DNA from: SIG565 sp045647785 | Lineage (GTDB): Bacteria > Bacillota > Clostridia > Oscillospirales > Acutalibacteraceae | DNA: 21,863 bases | NCBI GenBank assembly: GCA_045647785.1 | Contig: JAZRMU010000014.1 | Coordinates: 1 to 21,863 of the forward strand | Direction: 5' to 3' | Part shown: positions 15,130 through 21,513 of the stretch, piece after piece | How positions within the stretch are numbered: the first letter of the stretch is position 1 | Layout: the number at the start of each line of letters is the position of its first letter | Program-made: the position numbers and the translations under genes | Notes under the pieces: model-generated | Databases searched by the model: none | What the model saw: only the letters and a program-made list of their open reading frames with translations | Told to the model about the DNA's origin: nothing

Positions 15130-15630
15130 ATGAAACGAAAAATTTTAAGATATATTTTCTTCTGCTCAGTAGTTTTCATCAGCGGATTCATATTTTATAT
15201 GTCCTCGAAAACGGCGGGAGATTCCAATAAAATAAGCGGTTCGCTGCTTGAACGCATCTTGGCGGTTATGGTTAAGGATTTCGGGTCGTTTAGTGAAGAA
15301 GCGCGTGAGGCTCTTGTTACTCAATATCAGCTGTTAATTCGAAAAACAGCCCACTTTATGGTGTATGCCGCCCTCGGATTTTTTGCATCGGGCTTTTGGG
15401 CAACCTTTTCTAAAATAAAAAAATTATTGATTCCGATTTTTGCGGTCGGATATGTGTTTTTATATGCGGTAAGTGATGAGCTTCATCAGCTGTTCGTAGC
15501 GGGCAGAAGCGGTCAGGTAACCGATGTTTTACTTGATACTGCAGGCGGTTTTTTCGGTGCATTAATATTTATTACAATTATTAAATTTTATTATTGGAGG
15601 CTTAAAGGGTATGAAGCCAAACAAAAATGA
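15130..15630 (+). CDS. VanZ family membrane protein
   Basis: A 166-residue integral membrane protein. Hydrophobic segments lie at about 7-25, 74-92, 99-114 and 138-152. The VanZ signatures are RKTAHFMVYAALG (71-83) and SDELHQLF...GRSGQVTDVLLDTAGG (115-140), the charged residues lying at helix ends as usual. VanZ itself contributes to teicoplanin resistance; most homologues have no known function, and none is inferred here. No good ribosome site precedes the ATG at 15130. Its 3' end overlaps the next gene by 20 bases. Confidence 0.88.
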   Translation: MKRKILRYIFFCSVVFISGFIFYMSSKTAGDSNKISGSLLERILAVMVKDFGSFSEEAREALVTQYQLLIRKTAHFMVYAALGFFASGFWATFSKIKKLLIPIFAVGYVFLYAVSDELHQLFVAGRSGQVTDVLLDTAGGFFGALIFITIIKFYYWRLKGYEAKQK

Positions 15631-16873
15631 AAGATTTTCTTATGTGCGCGCAGGCGTTATGTCCTTTTGCGTTATTTCAGCCGTAATTGTTTTCTTTTTT
15701 GCAATTTTTAAATTAGGCGATATACTTGCCTTTATGGGTAAAGTGGTGAATATTCTGCAACCTGTTATTTTGGGTGCGGTTATCGCATTTTTAATGAACC
15801 CAATGGTAAAGGCGCTTGATAGGAGTATAAATAAAACGCTTAATAAAATCTTTAAAAAACAGGGTCAGTTCCAAAAATTTAGTCTATACACTGCTATTAC
15901 GCTCTCTCTGCTATTCTTTGTGCTTGTGATTTCGGTATTTTTCTATATGGTAATCCCCGAATTTGCAACAACCCTCACAAGCCTTATAGCTGTTTTGCCC
16001 GACCAAATTAGAACTCTTTGGGTTTGGTTAATCAATTTAATGGAGAATAATAATGCAGTGGCAAGCGTTATCAATGCAGGCTTTAATGCCCTTAATAACT
16101 GGGTGCAGGAACATCTTGTTTCCAATGCGACAACCTATGCCACATACCTTGCAAGCGGCGTTATAAATGTTGTAAACTTTGTTATCGATTGCCTTATCGG
16201 TCTTGTACTTGCATTCTATCTGTTGGCGGGTAAAGCGACAATTAAGCGTCAGATAAGAAAAATCTTGCTTGCCTTTTCAAAAGAGGAAACAACCGCAAGG
16301 GTTATTTCGGTTATGAGAAAATCAAATGCTATTTTTAGCGGATTCATTAATGGAAAACTTATAAATGCGCTAATAATCGGTATTCTTTGTTTTGTCGGCT
16401 GTTCGATAATGAAAATTCCGTATGTAATGCTTGTGTCGGTCGTAATAGCCGTTACCGATATGATTCCTGTTTTTGGACCTTATATCGGTGCAGTACCGTG
16501 TGCATTATTAATTTTGCTCAACAGTCCCATTAAATGCCTGTACTTTGTAATATTCATTATTCTCTTACAGGTGTTTGACGGTAATGTTATTGGTCCGCGC
16601 ATACTCGGCGAATCAACAGGTCTTTCGGCATTTTGGGTAATGGTAGCCATTATTCTCGGCGGCGGACTTTTTGGAATTATAGGTATGCTTATCGGGGTGC
16701 CCACCTTTGCAGTAATTTATTATCTGGTTCGCGCTTTTGTTCATTCTCTGTTGCGCAAAAAGAATTACAATTTTGGGGCAGAAAAGATAGAGGTAAAGGA
16801 AGAATTTTCAGCAGAGGAAACACCTGCTATGGAGGAGAATAATGAACAAGAATCTGTTAATAAAGCAGAATAA
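15611..16873 (+). CDS. AI-2E family transporter
   Basis: A 420-residue polytopic membrane protein of the TqsA/PerM/YtvI superfamily, with about eight membrane segments. Family hallmarks visible are LQPVILGAVIAFLMNPMVKALD near the N-terminus, the INGKLINALIIGILCFVGCSIMKIPY region, VTDMIPVFGPYIGAVP, and GNVIGPRILGESTGLSAFWVMVAIILGGGLFGIIGMLIGVPT near the C-terminus. The C-terminus is a Glu-rich cytoplasmic tail (about 385-420). The substrate cannot be told from sequence; some homologues are Na+/H+ antiporters. GGAGG at 15596-15600 precedes the ATG, inside the end of the VanZ gene, and the next gene begins inside this one, so the three are probably one transcript. Confidence 0.92.
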   Translation: MKPNKNERFSYVRAGVMSFCVISAVIVFFFAIFKLGDILAFMGKVVNILQPVILGAVIAFLMNPMVKALDRSINKTLNKIFKKQGQFQKFSLYTAITLSLLFFVLVISVFFYMVIPEFATTLTSLIAVLPDQIRTLWVWLINLMENNNAVASVINAGFNALNNWVQEHLVSNATTYATYLASGVINVVNFVIDCLIGLVLAFYLLAGKATIKRQIRKILLAFSKEETTARVISVMRKSNAIFSGFINGKLINALIIGILCFVGCSIMKIPYVMLVSVVIAVTDMIPVFGPYIGAVPCALLILLNSPIKCLYFVIFIILLQVFDGNVIGPRILGESTGLSAFWVMVAIILGGGLFGIIGMLIGVPTFAVIYYLVRAFVHSLLRKKNYNFGAEKIEVKEEFSAEETPAMEENNEQESVNKAE

Positions 16874-17375
16874 TGAGCTTTTTAGCAAAATTCAGCTTCT
16901 AAAAAAGCAGAATTCCACTTTGCTCTCGCAGCTTGAGCAGCAAAATGCTGCAACTGCAGCCTGTCTAAAGCAAATCGAGGAGTTAAAAGATGAGCTTGAA
17001 AGCATTAAGTCGGCGATTCCGCTTAATGTAGCACAAAATACCGAGGATGATGCTGTGGTGGCGGAGGAAATAACCCCTGAAGTTACCGAAAATTCAGAGT
17101 CGGATGAATTCGTGCTTCCTGACAAATTTAATGTTGCCAGTGATGTCATTGGTGATATAGTTATCAAAGCAGCAAGATATATTGATGAACTGACGGCTTC
17201 AGATAACCCCAATAAAAAAGAACTTGTGAATTTAATTCTGGGCAGAACCGAAATAGCTAAAGCTGAAATTTTGGCTATTGTTTCGAGTGATGCGGAAATT
17301 GAGGTGCAAAAGCAGCTTTTGTCGGTACAATATGATGAAGCATTATCGTATTTCAAAAGCATAAGCCTTCAATAA
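16842..17375 (+). CDS. Hypothetical coiled-coil protein
   Basis: 177 residues, not recognised. Residues about 5-58 are a strongly heptad-like coiled coil (NNELFSKIQLLKKQNSTLLSQL, then EELKDELESI). A low-complexity acidic linker (about 63-95) and a mostly helical C-terminal domain (about 103-177, DVIGDIVIKAARYIDEL through EVQKQLLSVQYDEALSYFKSI) follow. There is no signal peptide or membrane segment. GGAGGAG at 16830-16836 precedes the ATG, and the gene overlaps the AI-2E transporter gene by 32 bases, which supports co-expression. A shape-related or cytoskeletal role is possible but unsupported. Confidence 0.75.
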   Translation: MNKNLLIKQNNELFSKIQLLKKQNSTLLSQLEQQNAATAACLKQIEELKDELESIKSAIPLNVAQNTEDDAVVAEEITPEVTENSESDEFVLPDKFNVASDVIGDIVIKAARYIDELTASDNPNKKELVNLILGRTEIAKAEILAIVSSDAEIEVQKQLLSVQYDEALSYFKSISLQ

Positions 17376-17403
17376 AAACTTAAAAAGCTAAATAAAATTT
17401 ACA

Positions 17404-17436
17404 ACTCCTGACAATACTATTGTCGGGAGTTTTTTT
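17404..17436 (+). terminator. Terminator directly ahead of sigG
   Basis: ACTCCTGACAAT (17404-17415), loop ACT, ATTGTCGGGAGT (17419-17430) with one T-G pair, then TTTTTT. It ends 18 bases before the sigG start, leaving no room for a downstream promoter. Confidence 0.92.
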
Positions 17437-17454
17437 GTAAAGGATTTGTTTAGC

Positions 17455-18222
17455 TTGAATTATTATAACAAGGTTGAAATTTGCGGTGTGGATACCAGCG
17501 CTCTGCCTGTGCTTAAAGAAAGTCAGAAGGAGGCGCTGCTCATAAAGGTTAAAAACGGAGATATTGCAGCGCGTGATGAACTAATAAACGGAAACCTGCG
17601 CCTTGTGCTCAGTGTTATTCAAAGATTTTTAAATAGGGGAGAGAATGTTGATGACCTTTTTCAGGTTGGGTGTATTGGACTCATAAAGGCTATTGATAAT
17701 TTCGATTTAGGGCACAATGTGCGCTTTTCAACCTATGCTGTTCCAATGATAATCGGCGAGATCAGGCGGTATTTGCGGGATAATACGGCAGTGCGTGTCA
17801 GTCGTTCTATTAAGGATACCGCGTATCAGGCGATGAAGGTTAAAGAGGAATTTTTGGCGAGAGAAAAAAGAGAACCAACAGCCGATGAAATCGCCAAAAT
17901 AATGAATGTATCTTCTATTGATATTGTGATGGCGCTCGAGAGTATTGTTGAGCCCGTGTCGCTTTATGAGCCTGTTTATTCCGATGGAGGAGATACTATA
18001 TTTGTTCTTGACCAAATCGGCGATAATAACGATGACAATAATTGGCTGCAGGAAATTTCCATAAAAGAGGCTATTAAAAATTTAAGCGACCGCGAAAAGC
18101 GTATTCTTTCGATGCGATTTCTGCTCGGGCGCACGCAAATGGAAGTGTCAGAGGAAATCGGTATATCTCAAGCACAGGTATCAAGACTTGAAAAAATTGC
18201 ACTTAATAAAATAAAACAGTAA
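17455..18222 (+). CDS. sigG: RNA polymerase sporulation sigma factor SigG
   Basis: Late forespore-specific sigma factor, 255 residues. The N-terminal NKVEICGVDTSALPVLK is diagnostic of SigG (the same motif opens the Bacillus protein). Region 2 is NGNLRLVLSVIQRF...DDLFQVGCIGLIKAIDNFD...FSTYAVPMIIGEIRRYLRDN (about 45-110). Regions 3 and 4 end with LSDREKRILSMRFLLGRTQMEVSEEIGISQAQVSRLEKIAL, containing the -35-binding helix-turn-helix. The start is TTG at 17455, with AAAGGA at 17439-17444 and a 10-base spacer; an in-frame TTG at 17446 is too close to that site. A terminator lies immediately upstream. I saw no clear SigF/SigG-type promoter in the gap 17376-17454. Confidence 0.96.
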   Translation: MNYYNKVEICGVDTSALPVLKESQKEALLIKVKNGDIAARDELINGNLRLVLSVIQRFLNRGENVDDLFQVGCIGLIKAIDNFDLGHNVRFSTYAVPMIIGEIRRYLRDNTAVRVSRSIKDTAYQAMKVKEEFLAREKREPTADEIAKIMNVSSIDIVMALESIVEPVSLYEPVYSDGGDTIFVLDQIGDNNDDNNWLQEISIKEAIKNLSDREKRILSMRFLLGRTQMEVSEEIGISQAQVSRLEKIALNKIKQ

Positions 18223-18225
18223 AAA

Positions 18226-18265
18226 ACAGCATACCTATTAATATAGGAGGTTAATGTTATGCTGT
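18226..18265 (+). promoter_or_regulatory. Nested inverted repeats enclosing the ribosome site and start codon of the YlmC-like gene
   Basis: ACAGCATA (18226-18233) is an exact inverted match to TATGCTGT (18258-18265), which contains the ATG at 18259. Inside it, CCTAT (18234-18238) pairs with ATAGG (18243-18247), which overlaps the AGGAGG ribosome site (18245-18250). If folded in mRNA the start region would be occluded. Confidence 0.45.
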
Positions 18266-18510
18266 GCAGAATTGATGAATTGAAAAATAAACAGGTGGTG
18301 AGTGTTAAAAACGGCGCGGTGCTCGGTCGTATCGATGATATAGAAATAAATACCGAAAACGGCAGTATAAATTCAGTTATAATCTTTGGCAGAAATCATG
18401 TTTTAGGCATTTTCGGCAGAGAGAACGATATTTTAATTCCGTGGAAGGATATTGAGGTTATCGGCAGCGAAACGGTGCTTGTTTCAACCGAACAGCTATT
18501 AAAGATTTAA
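18259..18510 (+). CDS. ylmC: YlmC/YmxH family sporulation-associated PRC-barrel protein
   Basis: 83 residues, a single PRC-barrel-like domain: LKNKQVVSVKNGAVLGRIDDIEI, INSVIIFGR, ENDILIPWKDIEVIGSETVLV. This is the YlmC/YmxH pattern. In Bacillus ylmC lies a short distance downstream of sigG, and the same order here supports the call. A molecular function is not established. AGGAGG (18245-18250) with an 8-base spacer sets the start. The distance from sigG is 36 bases with no terminator, so co-transcription with sigG is likely. Confidence 0.9.
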   Translation: MLCRIDELKNKQVVSVKNGAVLGRIDDIEINTENGSINSVIIFGRNHVLGIFGRENDILIPWKDIEVIGSETVLVSTEQLLKI

Positions 18511-18513
18511 ATT

Positions 18514-18597
18514 AAAACCATTTCCAAAACAAGAAAATTTTCTCTTTAATAAAATATTCAAAAAGGAGAAAAGTAAACTTGTAAGGAAGTGGTTTTT
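18514..18597 (+). promoter_or_regulatory. Large nested hairpin in the spoIVB leader
   Basis: AAAACCATTTCC (18514-18525) pairs with GGAAGTGGTTTT (18585-18596) with one G-T pair. Inside, ACAAG (18529-18533) pairs with CTTGT (18578-18582), and TTTTCTC (18538-18544) with GAGAAAA (18566-18572). The 3' arm contains the likely ribosome site (AAGGA) and runs into a T tract that includes the TTG start, so it could act as a terminator or as a translational switch. Confidence 0.5.
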
Positions 18598-19833
18598 TTG
18601 AAACGCGTGGCACTTTTTATAAAGGCTTTCACTGTGCTTTCACTCGTTTGTTGCATTGCCGTTTTCTCGGCAATTTTTTATTTGTCTGATAATATAGCTA
18701 CAAATTATAAGGTCCAAAGCGGTGAAGCACTCGTGCTATCAACAAAGCTGCCCGTAACTGCAAAATATATGGGCAACAGTCAAGCAGAGGCGAAGCTTTA
18801 TAATAGCATCGGTTCGGCTTATGAGGTGCAGCTAAAGCTGTTTGGTATAATCCCCATAAATCGCGCCAAGGTAGAGGTAGTAGACCAAATGCACGTCGCC
18901 GTACTCGGCACGCCGTTTGGCATGAAAATTTATACAGACGGCGTGCTTGTGGTGGCATTGAGTGATGTTGATACTGCCTCGGGGAACTGCAGCCCTGCAA
19001 CTAAATGCGGCATTAAAATAGGCGATTATATCGTTACATTAGACGGCAAAAAGGTGCATTCCAATGAGGAGGTCGGCGAGATAATCGAGCAAAGTGAAGG
19101 GCGTTCCATAAATGTTGTTGTTAAAAGAGAAGGCAAGGTAATTCCACTCACATTATGTGCCGAAAAATCGGTTAGTACCGGCAGCTACAAGGCGGGAATA
19201 TGGGTGAGGGACAGCTCGGCGGGAATTGGCACGCTGACCTTTTATTATCCGTATAACAATGTTGTTTGCGGGCTCGGGCATGGAATCTGCGATAAGGATA
19301 CGGGCAGCCTTTTAACGGTTGATTCTGGTGAGCTTGTGGGCGCTGATATTGTATCGGTCAAAACCGCTGTATCAGGCGAGCCGGGCGAGCTAACCGGCAG
19401 AATAACGCTGCAGAAGTATGGCAAAATTGCACTGAATTCGGTAAGAGGAGTGTATGCTCTCTCAGAAAATTCGTTCAGCACCGCAAATTTAATTCAGGTA
19501 GCATTGAAGCAGGAGATAGTGAATGGTGAAGCAACCATAATAACAACTGTTGACGGAGGCGCACCTAAAGAATATAGCTGTACTGTTAAAATACACAGCG
19601 AAAAAGGTGTGCAGAATTTATCAGTTAAGATAACCGATAACGAGCTACTCTCCAAAACAGGCGGAATAGTGCAGGGTATGAGCGGAAACTCCATAATTCA
19701 AAACGGAAAACTAATAGGCGCCGTAACTCACGTTCTTATTGACGAGCCAACAAAAGGCTATGGCATCTTTGCAGAGAATATGCTGGAAACCGCTCAAAGC
19801 GTTTCTAAACAGCAATTAAAAAATGTGTCATAA
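18598..19833 (+). CDS. spoIVB: SpoIVB peptidase (S55 family)
   Basis: The forespore serine peptidase that is secreted into the intermembrane space and triggers SpoIVFA/BofA cleavage and hence pro-SigmaK processing. 411 residues: N-terminal membrane anchor (about 5-28), PDZ domain (about 100-190, GMKIYTDGVLVVALSDVDT...GIKIGDYIVTLDGK), then the S55 domain. The triad aligns to the Bacillus enzyme as H228 (GLGHGI), D347 (ITDNEL) and S362 (QGMSG). The usual GMSGSPI reads GMSGNSI here. The start is TTG at 18598 (ribosome site AAGGA at 18583-18587); a GTG at 18589 is too close to it. It follows sigG and the ylmC-like gene. A second copy of its last 47 shared codons lies at 21367-21507, and that copy has SGSP. 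Confidence 0.95.
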   Translation: MKRVALFIKAFTVLSLVCCIAVFSAIFYLSDNIATNYKVQSGEALVLSTKLPVTAKYMGNSQAEAKLYNSIGSAYEVQLKLFGIIPINRAKVEVVDQMHVAVLGTPFGMKIYTDGVLVVALSDVDTASGNCSPATKCGIKIGDYIVTLDGKKVHSNEEVGEIIEQSEGRSINVVVKREGKVIPLTLCAEKSVSTGSYKAGIWVRDSSAGIGTLTFYYPYNNVVCGLGHGICDKDTGSLLTVDSGELVGADIVSVKTAVSGEPGELTGRITLQKYGKIALNSVRGVYALSENSFSTANLIQVALKQEIVNGEATIITTVDGGAPKEYSCTVKIHSEKGVQNLSVKITDNELLSKTGGIVQGMSGNSIIQNGKLIGAVTHVLIDEPTKGYGIFAENMLETAQSVSKQQLKNVS

Positions 19834-19834
19834 A

Positions 19835-19877
19835 AATAGCACACCTACTTGACAAAGTAAAGTAGGTGTGCTATTAT
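19835..19877 (+). promoter_or_regulatory. padR promoter embedded in a 16-bp perfect inverted repeat (likely PadR operator)
   Basis: AATAGCACACCTACTT (19835-19850) and AAGTAGGTGTGCTATT (19860-19875) are exact inverted repeats 9 bases apart. TTGACA (19849-19854) and TATTAT (19872-19877) form a promoter with a 17-base spacer that lies almost wholly inside the repeat. Binding of a dimer here would block RNA polymerase. In RNA the same repeat could fold as a terminator for spoIVB, whose stop codon ends at 19833. Confidence 0.8.
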
Positions 19878-19909
19878 GTTATACAAAGTATCAAAAGGAG
19901 GTGCTTTTC

Positions 19910-20236
19910 TTGGATAATTCTCAAATGCTTAAAGGTGTTTTGGAAGGCTGCATATTGAGCATCATTGTGAAAAGAGAAACCTATGGATATGAGATTTTAA
20001 CAAAGCTTGAGGAGGCGGGTTTTGAAAATATAGGGGAAGGCACATTGTATCCGGTGCTTACAAGACTTGAAAAAAAAGGATATATTTTGTGCCGAAAGGA
20101 GAAATCACCCTTTGGCCCCATAAGAAAATATTATTCTGCTTCGGATGACGGAATAAGACACTTTAAACTTTTTAAGAAAAGCTATTATGAAATAACTGAT
20201 AAAGCTATGAAAATTTTAGGAAACGAGGAGAAATAA
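19910..20236 (+). CDS. PadR family transcriptional regulator
   Basis: A 108-residue winged-helix DNA-binding protein: QMLKGVLEGCILSIIVKRETYGYEILTKLEEAGF (helices 1-2), GEGTLYPVLTRLEKKGYI (recognition helix, the PadR hallmark GTLYPxLxRLE), GPIRKYYSASDDGIRHF (wing). A short C-terminal helix gives the small, one-domain PadR-s2 form. The start is TTG at 19910 with AAAGGAGGTG at 19895-19904; an in-frame GTG at 19868 overlaps the promoter and is rejected. The stop overlaps the start of the next gene (TAATG), so regulator and membrane protein are coupled. The palindromic promoter ahead suggests autorepression, as is usual for PadR; the inducer is unknown. Confidence 0.92.
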   Translation: MDNSQMLKGVLEGCILSIIVKRETYGYEILTKLEEAGFENIGEGTLYPVLTRLEKKGYILCRKEKSPFGPIRKYYSASDDGIRHFKLFKKSYYEITDKAMKILGNEEK

Positions 20237-21300
20237 TGATAGATAGTTACGCTTTTTATACGGACAAATTAAAAGGTGAATATTTAGAAACGTTTAAACA
20301 AATTGAGTTTTATTGTTCTACGTTTACTATGGATGATGATTTACGAGAAGAACGTTTCAATGAACTCTTGGATATGTTTATTACTGCGCAAGAATCTGGT
20401 AAATCTGTTAAAAAGATTATTGGCAACGATATTCAATGGTTTTGCAAAGAATTTTGTTCTGATATCGATACCAAAAGCAGAATAGTTTCTTTTTTTGATA
20501 AAATCAAAATTATAGCAATATATGCTTTTATTTTATCTTCTCTAGAAATGCTTTGTTTGATTATGGATATTGTTAATGGTGCTAAACTTTCGATTTGGTC
20601 GAGCGAAGGCTTTAATATAGGTGGATATATTTTTGGCTTTGCAGCTATTACAATAATTGATCTTATATTCAATTTAATTATTAGATATATTATGCGTAAG
20701 CGTAAAAGAATTCCGACTAAGTTGCAAAGAAGAATATATTATATAATTTCTTTTTTTGCATATTTCATTGTGGTATTTTTAATAGGTTTCAATATCTTTG
20801 AAATCAAAATTCCGGTTTTAGCTATTTTAATAATTAGCACCCTTTATTTGATAGTTTACTATATATTTAACCGTGATCGCATAAAAAAACACAAAACCCA
20901 AAAAATCCATTTTTGGGATATGGTGGCGAATGAAATGCAAAATGATAAAGATAAATATAAGTCGATTATTAAGCAATATAAAAGAATTAATAAACGCCGC
21001 ATAAAAAAAGGCAAAGAATGTATGACTCACGAAGAGTTTTTAAACAAGAAGGAAAATTCAGTTAATGCAACTAAAAAAACAAAATGGTTTTTTGCTTTGT
21101 TTCCGCTCTTGATTACTGCTTTTTTCTTTTTAATTTCCGATTTTGAGAGTATTATAGATATGGTTATATTTGTTTTTATAATGCTTGGTGTAGAATATTT
21201 GGTAATGTATTTTATGTATAAACTGGAATGTGCGGCGATCAAGGACAGCCTTAAATCGATAGCTGAACTTCGCAAAAATCCAGAAAAATTTGAGGAATAA
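20236..21300 (+). CDS. DUF1048-like domain fused to a multi-pass membrane region
   Basis: 354 residues. The N-terminal 75 (YTDKLKGEYLETFKQIEFY, ESGKSVKKIIGNDIQWFCKEF) resemble DUF1048, a small helical domain commonly encoded next to PadR. Six probable membrane segments follow: about 91-112, 128-152, 168-188, 190-212, 284-301 and 305-327. Between the fourth and fifth lies a highly basic cytoplasmic loop (213-283, with IKKHK, KRINKRRIKKGK). The function is unknown; such pairs often respond to envelope stress or membrane-active compounds, which is family-level inference only. Base composition is strikingly AT-rich (about 25-28% GC in lines I counted, against about 50% in parts of spoIVB), suggesting separate origin. 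Translation is coupled to padR. Confidence 0.8.
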   Translation: MIDSYAFYTDKLKGEYLETFKQIEFYCSTFTMDDDLREERFNELLDMFITAQESGKSVKKIIGNDIQWFCKEFCSDIDTKSRIVSFFDKIKIIAIYAFILSSLEMLCLIMDIVNGAKLSIWSSEGFNIGGYIFGFAAITIIDLIFNLIIRYIMRKRKRIPTKLQRRIYYIISFFAYFIVVFLIGFNIFEIKIPVLAILIISTLYLIVYYIFNRDRIKKHKTQKIHFWDMVANEMQNDKDKYKSIIKQYKRINKRRIKKGKECMTHEEFLNKKENSVNATKKTKWFFALFPLLITAFFFLISDFESIIDMVIFVFIMLGVEYLVMYFMYKLECAAIKDSLKSIAELRKNPEKFEE

Positions 21301-21366
21301 AAAACAAAATCGTTTTCTTAATTCATCAAATTAATTATCAGTTGGTCCTATATTTACACACTCGTG
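21301..21366 (+). other. Short junction segment without a gene
   Basis: These 66 bases separate the membrane-protein stop from the spoIVB-like fragment. Only a weak AAAAC/GTTTT pairing (around 21300-21317) is visible, so no convincing terminator. Similarity to spoIVB begins abruptly at TGAGCGG (about 21365). Confidence 0.5.
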
Positions 21367-21513
21367 AGCGGTAGCCCCATTATCCAAAACGGAAAACTAA
21401 TTGGCGCCGTAACCCACGTTCTTATTGATGAGCCAACAAAAGGCTATGGCATCTTTGCAGAGAATATGCTGGAAACCGCTCAAAGCGTTACTAAACACCA
21501 ATTAAAAGCTTAA
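21367..21513 (+). pseudogene. Truncated duplicate of the spoIVB 3' end
   Basis: Bases 21367-21507 align without gaps to spoIVB 19681-19821 with 10 mismatches in 141, including a 60-base identical run (21430-21489 against 19744-19803). In frame it encodes SGSPIIQNGKLIGAVTHVLI and onward to VTKHQLKA and a TAA at 21511-21513. It therefore holds only the last S55 segment, starting with the codon for the catalytic serine. There is no start codon or ribosome site for it. Six of the ten differences are synonymous; two of the others give SP where intact spoIVB has NS. It is a remnant of a duplication or insertion event, not a working gene. Confidence 0.93.

Noticed and set aside
21367..21513. spoIVB fragment as a functional small gene
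   Set aside because: It has no start codon, ribosome site or His/Asp part of the triad; it begins inside the active-site loop.
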